A stretch of DNA of 64,000 nucleotides, taken from assembly GCF_963082655.1 (NCBI RefSeq), contig NC_081555.1, forward strand, positions 153,449,801 through 153,513,800, given 5' to 3'. This stretch comes from Stomoxys calcitrans (taxonomy: Eukaryota > Arthropoda > Insecta > Diptera > Muscidae). The position numbers and the translations under genes were made by a program. The notes beneath the pieces were generated by a model that was given only the letters and a program-made list of their open reading frames with translations, was not told the DNA's origin and ran no database searches. This document shows positions 46,066-56,159 of this stretch, piece by piece (position 1 is the stretch's first letter; every line of letters begins with the position of its first letter).

Positions 46066-46152
46066 GACAGACAGACGGACGGACGGGCGGACGGACGGAC
46101 GGACGGACAGACGGACGGACGGACAGACGGACGGACAGGCAGACGGACGGAC
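46066..46152 (-). repeat. Longest (GTCY)n microsatellite of the window
   Basis: About 87 bp of gacr tetranucleotides (gacggacggacgggcggacg and so on) in the HLE-A element, followed by atggctagat. Other HLE copies have 10-56 bp at this site. Confidence 0.9.
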
Positions 46153-46364
46153 ATGGCTAGATCGACATACAATGTCGCGACGATCAAGAATATATACTTT
46201 ATGGGATCTTAGACCAATATTTCGAGTAGTTCAAACAGAATGACGAAATTAGTATACCCCCCATCCTATGGTGGAGGGTATAAAAACAAGCAAACATGTA
46301 AACCCATCACCCTGCATATCTTCATAATCTTGTAAAATTATATACGAGTATATATTATACTAGC

Positions 46365-46640
46365 CGAACCGGGACCGCTCCGCTGCGCCTTCTTTCACTC
46401 TCGAATTTTATGAGAGCCCCATACGGTCATGTCAGGAAATAAGTCCTGTTTGGGGATGCTGGTACGGCCTTTTAAATATTTCGCGCCAATGTGGATATTA
46501 TATTGGTGCTCTTCTTCCAAATACCTTTCATTGAAGCCGTATATTGCTATGGTCGGTAAATATGTCCGGTATGGGGGATTGCCATATATCAGATTCGTGC
46601 TCTGGTCTCAAATACCTTTCATTTAAGTCCCATATTGTAA
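46365..46640 (-). mobile_element. Family E fragment, tail end
   Basis: Starts actagccgaaccgggaccgc, the complement of the tail at 16670-16692, and continues with two diverged units (aaatacctttcattgaagcc; caaatacctttcatttaagt). The head is missing. Confidence 0.65.
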
Positions 46641-46965
46641 TCACTGGTTGATGTTTGATTCTTTGGTAGAATTTCAGGACTTCGTTCTGACTCCTGTACA
46701 ACTCAGTTCGCTCACACTCACGTCTTTTCATTTCCTTCTTCCTTCAGCGGAATCGTTTCTTCTTTCTCCTGATACCTCTAATCTGGCGCGTTCCAACTGA
46801 TTGCAGGGTCGCTCTACATACCGCATTCTTGGCTTCAGTAGCATCTCGACATTCTTGGTCGTACCATGGATTTCTTGGGGGAGACTTCCGGTACCCAGGT
46901 ATTGATTTCGCGGCATTTTCCATTAAGTGGGCAATGGTTTGCCACTGCGGCATTATATCATTGGG
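46641..46965 (-). pseudogene. Endonuclease-RT linker fragment of a non-LTR retrotransposon
   Basis: The minus strand gives RNPWYDQECRDATEAKNAV and CRATLQSVGTRQIRGIRRKK. After a frame shift come RRECERTELYRSQNEV and LKFYQRIKHQP. The W-x-D-x-E-C, K-N and F-Y-Q pattern is the linker between endonuclease and reverse transcriptase in the arthropod family whose C-terminal tail is seen at 1.93-2.13 kb. Neither domain remains. A short HLE 5'-end scrap (gtatacccccaacctatggt) follows at 46967-47000. Confidence 0.7.
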
Positions 46966-47045
46966 TTAGTATACCCCCAACCTATGGTGGTCGGTATAAA
47001 AAAGCACATTATCAAGTTTTGCAAACGGATGGCATGATAAATATA

Positions 47046-47284
47046 TTGGGTTGCCCAAAAAGTAATTGCGGATATTTTTATTATAGTCGGCGTTGACAAA
47101 TTTTTTCACAGCTTGTGACTCTGTAATTGCATTCTTTCTTCTGTCAGTTATCGGCTGTTACTTATAGCTTGCTTTAGAAAAAATGTAAAAAAAATATATT
47201 TGATTAAAGTTCATTCTAAGTTTTATTAAAAATGCATTTACTTTCTTTTAAAAAAAATCCGCAATTACTTTTTGGGCAACCCAA
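47046..47284 (-). mobile_element. Mariner-type MITE, copy 9
   Basis: Full length (239 bp) with flanking TA. Its right end is 237 bp upstream of the TATA box of the gene at 47579. Confidence 0.95.
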
Positions 47285-47520
47285 TACAACCGATCTGTAT
47301 AAAAAAAAATTCTAATCTCGATTAGGGAATATCCCCTCCTAAATTATCGCTTGTAGCTAAGCTGCAGTGTTATGTTCGAATAAAAAGAACATCTAATTAC
47401 GGGTTAGAGGCTTTACATGGGGAGTCGTGTAAATTTCCTATGACATAACTCCATGCCCTAATTAATAATTTCAAAACGATACTTATCTTTAATGATATTA
47501 GAGCCTAGATTCCATTTCGC

Positions 47521-47528
47521 TATAAATA
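47521..47528 (+). promoter_or_regulatory. Candidate TATA box
   Basis: TATAAATA lies 58 bp before the chosen ATG. This would place transcription start near 47551 and give a 5' UTR of about 28 nt. It is a sequence match only; no transcript data were available. Confidence 0.5.
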
Positions 47529-47578
47529 TCGAACTTTGGGTTAAAAATACTAGTTTAAAGTTTCTATTCTTCACTAAA

Positions 47579-48317
47579 ATGTCATTCTTTTGCCAATTGG
47601 TTGTGTTGGGGGTTATCAACATTATTTTCCTGACAATTCTAGTTGAAGGCACTCGATTCATGTTTATTTTCGACAGTTCAAGAATCTTTACTGATTGCAG
47701 CGAGAGTATGATGGGACTGGACGATATTGTGGATTTAAGCGAAATCAATTTTGATTTTGATGGTGAACTTTTTGACATTAGCGGTAATGTCACCAGCAAA
47801 ATGGAGGGTGTTGATCCAACAGATCGATTAGATGTAAGTTTTTGCGGCGTATACTTCAACAAAAATGCTAAGCGGAATGCATCAATGACTTCCCACTTAC
47901 TGTTACTCTCTTTGGAATAGTTGGAGATTGAAGTGTTTAAAATGGCTCGTGGTGCTTGGCAAATGACTCCGTACTCCATTAGAAGAAAGGATTTCTGCCG
48001 AACAATGTGGAATACCAATACGCTTTTGTATGAGTGGGTTTTTAAGTATGTGCCTAAAGAGGAGCAGTTATGCCCCACAAATTACAATGTAAGCTTAAAT
48101 GCTATGAAAGGTAAAGCCTTTGTGATTTTCGTTCTTTTTTATCTTTAAGCATACCTATCACACCATTCCTTTCAAAGTGAATCCAACTATGGAATTTGCC
48201 CTGAATATGGAAGGTCGCTATAAGGTTCAGTTTATTGTAAAAATTGTTGCCAAAGATGGCATTCGTCCTCACAAAACATATTGTTTTGTGTCAATTGGTG
48301 AAGCTTTTAAGTTGTGA
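47579..48317 (+). CDS. Small secreted protein, DUF1091/DM8-like, three exons
   Basis: The coding sequence joins exons 47579-47833, 47921-48088 and 48150-48317, giving 196 residues. Both introns are short (87 and 61 nt), phase 0, with gtaagt and gtaagc donors and tttggaatag and atctttaag acceptors. Residues 1-23 form a signal peptide (hydrophobic LVVLGVINIIFLTILV); ATG 47579 is chosen because it begins that signal. The mature part has four cysteines (C40, C111, C136, C186) and one N-glycosylation sequon (N70-V-T). The landmarks FKMARGAWQMTP (residues 91-102), KDFC (108-111), NMEGRYKV (160-167) and the final TYCFVSIGE match my memory of the DUF1091 secreted-protein family, which is expanded in flies and poorly characterised. 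No enzyme role is claimed. All exons are open, so it is probably functional. It stands alone between transposons. The gene call is firm; the family name is likely. Confidence 0.85.
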
Positions 48318-48362
48318 TTGTATTTCCGAAAGTGAAATGAATTTGGCATTAACAAGAGAGCG

Positions 48363-48368
48363 AATAAA
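48363..48368 (+). promoter_or_regulatory. Poly(A) signal of the secreted-protein gene
   Basis: AATAAA 46 nt after the stop codon, with a second AATAAA near 48376. HLE-A begins at about 48405, so the transcript probably ends just before or inside that element. Confidence 0.6.
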
Positions 48369-48404
48369 ATAATCTAATAAATACAATATCCTAACATTAT
48401 TACA

Positions 48405-50120
48405 AACAAGTACAAGCGTGCTAAGTTCGGCCGGGCCGAATCTTATATACCCTCCACCATGGATCGCATTTGTCGAGTTCTTTTCCCGGCATCTCTTCTT
48501 AGGCCAAAGAAAGGATATAAGAAAAGATTTGCTCTGCTATTAAAGCAATATCAAGATATGGTCCGGTTTGGACCACAATTAAATTATATGTTGGAGACCT
48601 GTGTAAAATGTCAGCCAATTCGAATAAGAATTGCGCCCTTTGGAGGCTCAAAAAAGTAAAATAGAGAGATCGATTTATATGGGAGCTGTAGCGGGCTATA
48701 GACCGATTCAGACCATAATAAACACGTATGTTGATGCTCATGAGGGAATCCGTCGTACAAAATTTCAGGCAAATCGGGTAATAATTGGGGTCTCTAGAGG
48801 CTCAAGAAGTCAAGACCCAAGATCGGTTTATATGGCAGCTATATTAGGCTATGGACCGATTTGAACCATACACGGCACAGTTGTTGAATGTAAGAATAAA
48901 ATACGTCTTGCAAAATTTCAGCCAAATCGGATAAGAATTGCGCCCTCTAGTGGCTCAAAAAGTCAAGACCAAAGATCGGTTTATATGGCAACTATGTCAG
49001 GTTATCATCTGATTTGAACCATACTTGGTACAGTTGATGGATATTATAACAAAACACGTCGCGCAAAATTTCAGCCAAGGCGTATAAGAATAACGCCCTC
49101 TAGACGGTCAAGAATTCAAAATCCAAGATCGGTATATATGGCAGCTATATCAGGTTATTGACCGATTTGAACCATACATGGCACAGTGGTTGGATATCAT
49201 AACAAAACACGTCGTGCAAAATTTCATTCAAATCGGATAAGAATTACGCCCTCTAGAGGCTCAAGAAGTCAAGACCCAAGATCGGTTTATATGGCAGCTA
49301 TATCAGGTTATGGACCGATTTAAACCATATTTGGCACAGTGGTTGGATATCATAACAAAACACGTCGTGCCAAATTTCATTCCTATCGGATGAGAATTGC
49401 GCCCTCTAGAGGATCAAGAAGTCAAGACCCAAGATCGGTTTATATGGCAGCTATATCAGGTTATGAACCGATTTAAACCATACTTGGCACAGTTGTTGGA
49501 TATTATAACAAAACACGTCTTGCAAAATTTCATTTCAATCGGATAAGAATTGCGCCCTCTAGAGGCTCAAGAAGTCAAGACCCAAGATCGGTTTATATGG
49601 CAGCTATATCAGTTATTGACCGATTTGAACCATACACGGCACAGTTGTTGGAAGTAATAGCGAAACACGTCGTGCAAAATTTCATTCCAATCGGATAAGA
49701 ATTGCACCCTCTAGAGGCTCAAGAAATCAAGACCCAACATCGGTTTATATGACAGCTATATCAGGTTATGGACCGATTTGAACCATACTTGGCACAGTTG
49801 TTGGATATCATAACAAAACACGTCGCGCAAAATTTCATTTCAATAGGATAAGAATTGCGCCATCTAGAGGCTCAAGAAATCAAGACCCAACATCGGTTTA
49901 TATGACAGCTATATCAGGTTATGGACCGATTTGAACCACACACGGCACAGTGGTTGGATATCATAACAAAACACGTCGTCCAAAAGTTCATTCCAATCGG
50001 ATAAGAATTGCCCCCTCTAGAGGATCAAGAAGTCATGATCCAAAATCGGTTTATATGGCAGCTATATACCAACCGTTCTGCACTGATAGGAAGTATTTGT
50101 CCAAAATTTCACCAAAATTT
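48405..50120 (-). mobile_element. HLE-A element, 5' end missing
   Basis: The 3' terminus at the left reads aacaagtacaagcgtgctaa, an intact palindrome (ttcggccgggccgaa) and ataccctccaccatggatcg. The non-array part and about eight 153-bp repeats follow to about 50060. Leader, GTCY tract and 5' end are lost where non-LTR sequence starts at about 50121. Confidence 0.85.
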
Positions 50121-51038
50121 CACTTAGACGTTTTCGCCCATTGTGATACTACAGGAACAGAAGAATGAAGATGACTTCTAGTGCCTACCGTTGAACCATT
50201 CCGATCGCTTTAAAAAGCCCAGTAACGGATGTGAAAATTCGCTAAATCAGACAGGTTCTCAAAGAAATGGAAACCTAAAGTAGAACTCCTTCCAACTGCT
50301 AGGGCAGGACACACACACAGAAGGTGTTCTATAGTTTCTTCTTCCTCGATGTCCCTACAGCTTCGGCAAAAGTCCTTGCTGGCAACCTTCAGTCTGTCGG
50401 CATGTTTTCCGATTAGACAGTGATCTGTCATGGCGGTTACAATGATTGAGAAGTCTGTTGTAGCCAATGATCGCAAAGCAGTAGATCACATAGTTTAGGA
50501 ATGCTCGCAGCCCCCTCTTTGTGATCATCTATCATTCTTTGTCCTTCGGGCCTGGCCCTGAAAACTTAGCTTACATGTCGTTAGAGGCATACCCACAGGT
50601 AAGGTAAGGTAGTTCATAGTCTCGCAAGCTCGTCTGCTATAAAAGTCACTGGGATATCTCTGTGGCCCGGCACACAGAACAGGTGAATTTTGAACTGTTC
50701 AGCCATCTCGTTGAGAGATCTTCAACAGTCGAGGGCGATATTTGTGTTGAGAAATACGTTCTCCAGGGATTTAATGGCTGCCTGGCTGTTTGAGAAGATA
50801 TTTATGCCAATCGTCGTAATGACATTTATATCTTAGCCATTCCACCACTTCCTTAATTGCAAGGATCTCTGCTTGTTACACACTGCAGTGGTAAGGTAAC
50901 CTCTTCGATATGATCAGTTCTTGATCTCTAGGGTACACCTTAAAGCCCACTTGGTCGTTTAGTTTGGAACCAGAAGCCTATGTAACTTCTGACATATCGT
51001 AGTTCCAAACGGTTCTATCGGGAATAGTGGTACAGTAA
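50121..51038 (-). mobile_element. Truncated non-LTR retrotransposon, 3' part (same family as 11.2 and 28.4 kb)
   Basis: On the minus strand the left part is the ORF2 C-terminus, open at 50210-50476. It ends in a zinc-knuckle-like segment KDFCRSCRDIEEEETIEHLL followed by CVCPAL (C-x2-C ... H ... C pattern). Upstream (50480-51030) are decayed RNase H and connector sequences shared with 11.6-12.2 kb. Both sides abut HLE sequence. Confidence 0.8.
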
Positions 51039-51044
51039 TTTGCC

Positions 51045-51547
51045 TTTTGTAACACCTCGAAATTTTCGTTTAAGACCCAATAAAGTCTATATATATTCTT
51101 AATCGTCTCGACGTTCTGAGTCGATCAAGCCATGTCTGTCCGTCCGTCCGACTGTCGAAATCAAGATTTAGGTCGAACGCGTAAAGCTAGCCACTTGAAA
51201 TTTTGCACGGATACTTAATATAGATGTAGGTCGTTGGGGGTTGCAAATGGGCCATATCGGTTCAGATATAGATATAGCTACCATATAAACCGATCTCACG
51301 ATAGACTTCTTGAGCCCCTAGAAGACATAATTTTTGTCCGATTTGGCTGAAATTGTTCCTTTAGTGTTCGGTTATGACTTCCAACAACTGAGCCAAGTAC
51401 ATATCTGTAAGATTTCATCCAAATCGGTTCAGATTTAGATATAGCTCCCATATATATGTATCGCCCGATTTGCACTTAAATGGCCGTAGTTACTACAATT
51501 TTCAAACGATCTGTTCGAAAAAGATCGGTTCAGATTTAGATATAGCC

Positions 51548-51600
<53 letters not shown>
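51045..51600 (+). mobile_element. HLE leader and repeats, both ends missing
   Basis: Starts tttgtaacacctcgaaattt in the HLE-A leader, has gtctgtccgtccgtccgac, then about two repeats of an A/C-like type (ggccatatcggttcagatat; gatttgcacttaaatggccg). It ends in a (TA)n run. Confidence 0.7.
51548..51599. repeat. (TA)n microsatellite
   Basis: About 52 bp of nearly pure TA dinucleotides between two HLE elements. Slippage or assembly length error is likely here. Confidence 0.95.
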
Positions 51601-51602
51601 CC

Positions 51603-53935
51603 CAAATTTGTATACCCACCACCGAAGGATGGGGGTATATTCATTTTGTCATTACGTTTGCAACACATCGAAATATCCATTTCCGACCCTATGAAGTATA
51701 TTCTCTTGATCAGCGTAACAATCTAAGACGATCTAGCCATGTCCGTCCGTCAGTCTGTTGAAATCACGCTACAGTCTTAAAAATAGAGATATTGAGCTGT
51801 AACTTTGCACAGATTCTTTTTTTGTCCATAAGCAGGTTAAGTTCGAAGATGGGCTATATCAGACTATATCCTGATATAGCCCCCATATAGACCGATCCTC
51901 CGATTTAGGGTCTTAGGCCCATAAAAACCACATTTTTTATCCAAATTTGCTGAAATTTAAGACAATGAGTTGTCTTAGGCATCTTCGACATTCTTCTTCA
52001 ATTTGGCTCAGATCGGTCCAGATTTAGATATAGCTGTCATATAGACCGATCTCTCGATTTAAGGTTTTGAGCCCATAAAAGGCGCATTTATTGTCCGATG
52101 TTGCCAAAATTTGGCACAGTTACTTAAGTAAAGACCCTCGACATACTTCTTCAATTTGGCTCAGACCGGTCCAGATTTGGATATAGCTGCCATATAGACC
52201 GATCTCTCGATTTAAGGTTTTGGGCCCACAAAAGGAGCATTTATTATCCGATGTTGCCAAAATTTGGCACAGTGAGTTGTGTTAGGCGCTTCGACAGCCA
52301 TTTTCAATTTGGCTCAGATCGGTCCAGATTTGGATATAGCTGCCATATAGACCGATCCGCCGATTTAAGGTTTTGGGCCCATAAAAACCACTATTTTAAT
52401 CCAAATTTGCTGAAATTTCAGAAAATGAGTTGTCTTAGGCATCTTCGACATTCTTCTTCAATTTGGTCCAGATCGGGCCAGGTTTGGATATAGCTGCCAT
52501 ATAGACCGATCCTCCGATTTAAGGTCTTGGGCTCATAAAAGGCGCATTTATTGTACGATGTCGCCAAAATTTGGCACAGTGAGTTGTGTTAGGCATCTTC
52601 GACATTCTTCTTCAATTTGACCCAGATCGGTCCAGTTTTGGATATAGCTGCCATATAGACCGATCCTGCGATTTAAGGTCTTGGGCCCATAAAAGGCGCA
52701 TTTATTGTACGATGTCGCCAAAATTTGGCACAGTGAGTTGTGTTAGGCGCTTCGACAGTCCTCTTCAATTTGGCTCAGATCGGTTCAGATTTAGATATAG
52801 CTGTCATATAGGCCGATCTCTCGATTTAAGGTTTTGGGCCCATAAAATGCGCATTTATTGTCCGATTTTGCCAAAATTTGGGACAGTGAGTTGTGTTAGG
52901 CGCTTCGACAGTCCTCTTCAATTTGGCGCAGATCGGTCCAGATTTGGATATAGCTGCCATATAGACCGATCCGCCGATTTAATGTTTTGGGCCCATAAAA
53001 GGCGCATTTATTGTCCGATTTTGCCAAAATTTGGCACAGTGAGTTGTGTTAGACGCTTCGACAGTCCTCTTCAATTTGGCTCAGATCGGTTCAGATTTAG
53101 ATATACCTGCCATATAGACCGATCGGTCGATTTAAGGTTTTGGGCCCATAGAAAGCGCATTAATTGTCCGATGACGCCGAAATTTGGGACAGTTAGTTAA
53201 GTAAAGCCCCTCAACATAAGTTTGCAATATGACACAGATCGGGCCAGATTTGGATATAGCTGCCATATAGACCGATCTCTCGATATAATGTTTTGGGCCC
53301 ATAAAAGTCGCATTTATTGTCCAATTTTGCCAAAATTTGGCACAATGAGTTGCGTTAGGCCCTTCGACAGCCCTCTTCAATTTGGCTCAGATCGGTTCAG
53401 ATGTGGATATAGCTGTCATATAGACCGATCCGCTGATTTAGGGTGTTAGGCCCATAAAAATCACATTTATTATCCGATGACGCCGAAATTGGGGACTGTC
53501 AGTTAAGTAAAGCCCCTCGACATATTTTTGCAATATGGCACAGATCGGGCCAGATTTGGATATAGCTGCCATATAGACCGATCTCTCGATATAATGTTTT
53601 GGGCCCATAAAAAGGCGCATTTATAGTCCGATTTGGCCAAAATTTGGCACAGTGAGTTGTGTAAGGCGCTTCGACAGTCCCCTTCAATTTGGATCAGATC
53701 GGTTCAGATTTGGATACAGCTGCCATATAGACCGATCTCTCGATATAATGTTTTGGGCCCATAAAAGGCGCATTCATTGTCCATTTTCGCCGAAATTTGG
53801 GACAGTGAGTTATGTTAGGCCCTTCGACATCCCTCTTCAATTCACCGATATCTCGATTTAAAGTCTTGGCTCCATAAAAGACCCATTTATAATCCGATTT
53901 CACTAAAATTTTACACAAAGAAGTCTGCGATGTAA
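51603..53935 (+). mobile_element. HLE-B element, 3' end missing
   Basis: The 5' end tatacccaccaccgaaggat is followed by the leader catttccgaccctatgaagt, attctcttgatcagcg, acgatctagccatgtccgtc. These phrases are very close to Drosophila DINE-1/INE-1 as I remember it. About 13 repeats follow. The end decays at about 53935 with no palindrome or tail. Confidence 0.85.
51890..53880 (+). repeat. 153-bp repeat array of HLE-B
   Basis: The landmark gaccgat (gccgat once) lies at 52197, 52350, 52504, 52658, 52811 and 52964, steps of 153 or 154 bp. Unit consensus: gatatagctgccatatagac, cgatttaaggttttgggccc, ataaaaggcgcatttattg, aatttggcacagtgagttgt. Confidence 0.9.
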
Positions 53936-55079
53936 TTTTTTAAGACATTAAAAACTTCATTCACAATTTGTCTAAAATTTTCTTTAGGAATAATTTTAAA
54001 TATTTGGGTCTTAAACAGTTGCTCATAATTTTTTGTATATTTCAAAACTTTTTTCCCTTTTTGCCCTTTTACCAATACCACTTTATTTGGTCTCTATTGC
54101 AAACAGTTACTTTTGGAATACCCTCACAATCCTATGCAACTAATTGCAAAAACCGCTGCAACTCAAGGACTACCTGTGGTATTCTCAGATAATTTACATT
54201 TTAATTTTTCTAAAGTGCAAATATCAAACCGCAGGTGGATTAATAGCTGCTCTGGAAATTCCATATAATTGAAAAGCAAACTTGGGCGAGGCTGGGTTAG
54301 GAGAGAAACTAAAAGGCCCCCAATGAAAGATGTGCGATAAAAACGTTGATGGTTGGGTAAAACACCTGATCTGCTCTGCACAAAACCACTAATCCATTAA
54401 AATCACAAAAATAAACAAATAAGCAGAGAAAGAAAAAAAAAAAGAAAGAAAAGAAATGAAAAAAAATCCCAAAAATAGTTCAAAGATTGCGAAAGTGTTA
54501 CAATAAACAGCGCTCTTACCAAATGAGATTCGATAGAGCAAGCTAAGGGGGGTACACTAAAACACACCATACTATATGAAGTGTAAACTCAATTTCCAAG
54601 GTCCATAAGCCTACCTATCTTATACTGGCGTTCAAGCACTATAATGAGTTATTAGGATGCTAACGCACCATATATGGTTATAGGTTTTCTGTACAATCTT
54701 TTTTTTTGTGGTTAAGCTTTCTTTCATCCTCACACTTGTTTTTGGGGTCAATCCCAAAAAAATCCCCCGGTTTACATATTTCTTTGATGTGGCCTTAGAA
54801 AGTGTTAAAGGTATGATGATATGACAAAAAGAAGTCAAAGTCAATTGATTTATATTTGATCAAATAAAGCCATTAATTATGACAGCGGCCCTCAAATAAA
54901 AGAAATTCCTCCCATCATATTTGAACATGGTCCACATATATTTTACAAAAAATGAAAAATTTATTTATGAAGAGAAAAGTGTTTTTTTGTTTCTTTTCGG
55001 TGCTAACATAAGGTTGTAAAAGGGTGAAAACAATTTTTTAAACAACAGTTGTGGTTATTAAAAGAGCAGTGTTACTATT
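53936..55079. other. Non-coding block, no gene seen
   Basis: AT-rich unique sequence with A-rich tracts near 54420-54470. No frame with a recognisable domain. Confidence 0.5.
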
Positions 55080-55557
55080 AAGGAAGTTGTAGAAAATTGC
55101 ATCAACCGCTTCTTCAAAAAACGTTGGCCTCTCTTTTTAATTTTTACGTACGGGAATAAAAAGAAGTCATTCGGTCCCAAGTCAGGACTTTACGGCGGAT
55201 GACTCATCAAATCGATGTTTTGAGTGCTCAAAAATGTATTTGTTTGAGCTGATGTGTGAGAGCTCGCAATGTCGTGGTGAAGAGTGGTCCGTCTTCGGCG
55301 ATTGGTTTTTCTGATTTCTTGGAAGACAACTGGCAAACAATGGTTGTGTACCATTCAGAATTGAACAATAACTGATTTTGGACGACCTTCACGAAATTCG
55401 TCTTGGACCTCGGTTGAATTCATCGATAAACACTGGTCCTTGATAAAGCTTCACCGCCAAAAATTGAATTGAGTTCATTGATGCACTGTTGTTGAGTTAA
55501 TCCACGTCGAAAGTTGTAAACAATAATCGCACGAATATGGTTACGATTTAATTCCAT
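55080..55557 (-). pseudogene. Internally deleted mariner transposase
   Basis: The minus-strand start at 55557 gives an N-terminal helix-turn-helix region with VYNFRRGLTQQQCINELNS and RTSVYR. A stop or deletion follows where WYxEF is expected, then DEFREGRPKSV in another frame. A large deletion removes the part with the first catalytic aspartate. The sequence then resumes with PVVFQEIRKTNRRRRTTLHH, DIASSHTSAQT (second aspartate) and an SPDLGPNDFFLFPYVK-like end (third aspartate) preceded by a stop in place of Tyr. Mariner transposases normally have about 345 residues; about half remain. No terminal repeats are identified, and no relation to the MITE is shown. Confidence 0.85.
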
Positions 55558-55639
55558 TCTCCGCCCTACCCCCGATATTAAAAAAATTGTATAGCCTATG
55601 TTTCCTTCCACACTAACCTACACAATTCCAAGAAAAATT

Positions 55640-56086
55640 TAATTTTTAAATGTTTGCATATAGTGTTCTGTTATGACATCCAACAACTGTGCCCAGTACG
55701 GTCCAAATCAGTCAAGAACCTGATATATCTCGCATATAAACCGATCTCCCAATTTGACTACTTGAGCCTCTGAAAGCCTCAATTATCATCCGATTTGGCT
55801 TACAATTTGCGCATAGTGTTATGTCGTGGCTACTGTGCCAAGTACGGTCCAAATCGGTCTATAACCTGATATAGCTCCCATATAAACCGATCTTCCGAAT
55901 TGACTTCTGGAGCCCCTGGAGGCATCAATTTTCATCCGATTTGGATTAAATTTTGCGCATAGTGTTGTCTCATGTCTTCCAACAACTATGCCAATGTCTT
56001 CCAACAACTATCCCATATTTTACCAGAATCCATGGTGGAGGGTTCCCAAGATTCGGCCCGTCCGAACTTAGCACGCTTTTACTTGT
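55640..56086 (+). mobile_element. HLE-A 3' fragment
   Basis: Two to three diverged repeats (gcccagtacggtccaaatca; ataacctgatatagctccca) are followed by an intact terminus: tccatggtggagggttccca, palindrome ttcggcccgtccgaa (one change), and cttagcacgcttttacttgt. Confidence 0.75.
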
Positions 56087-56159
56087 TCAGAGATAAAACT
56101 GCTGGGAAACTTTTCGAAATACCCAGTAATTTCAAATGTTGTTGCCACATTCACCTTTA

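Larger units (their letters stand above)
43073..46287 (-). mobile_element. Complete HLE-A element split by an HLE-B insertion
   Basis: The 3' terminus at the left reads aacaagtaaaagcgtgctaa with the palindrome and ataccctccaccatggatc. The element runs to about 43322, is interrupted by HLE-B, and resumes at about 44904 in the same phase (tatgggagctctatcaggct, then gaccgattcagacc). Repeats continue to about 45960, followed by the GTCY tract and the 5' end cccatcctatggtggagggt. The uninterrupted order is seen at 3676-5626. Confidence 0.85.

Noticed and set aside
47492..47920. One long 142-residue frame as the whole gene, starting at the upstream ATG
   Set aside because: Its end passes through a clear GTAAGT donor at 47834 into intron sequence. 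Exons 2 and 3 continue the family motifs in phase 0, and the ATG at 47579 begins a proper signal peptide.
51603..53935. Conventional centromeric satellite
   Set aside because: The array is short, bounded by an HLE leader with GTCY tract on one side, and the same units occur in dispersed elements. It is transposon-internal, although such arrays can seed satellites.
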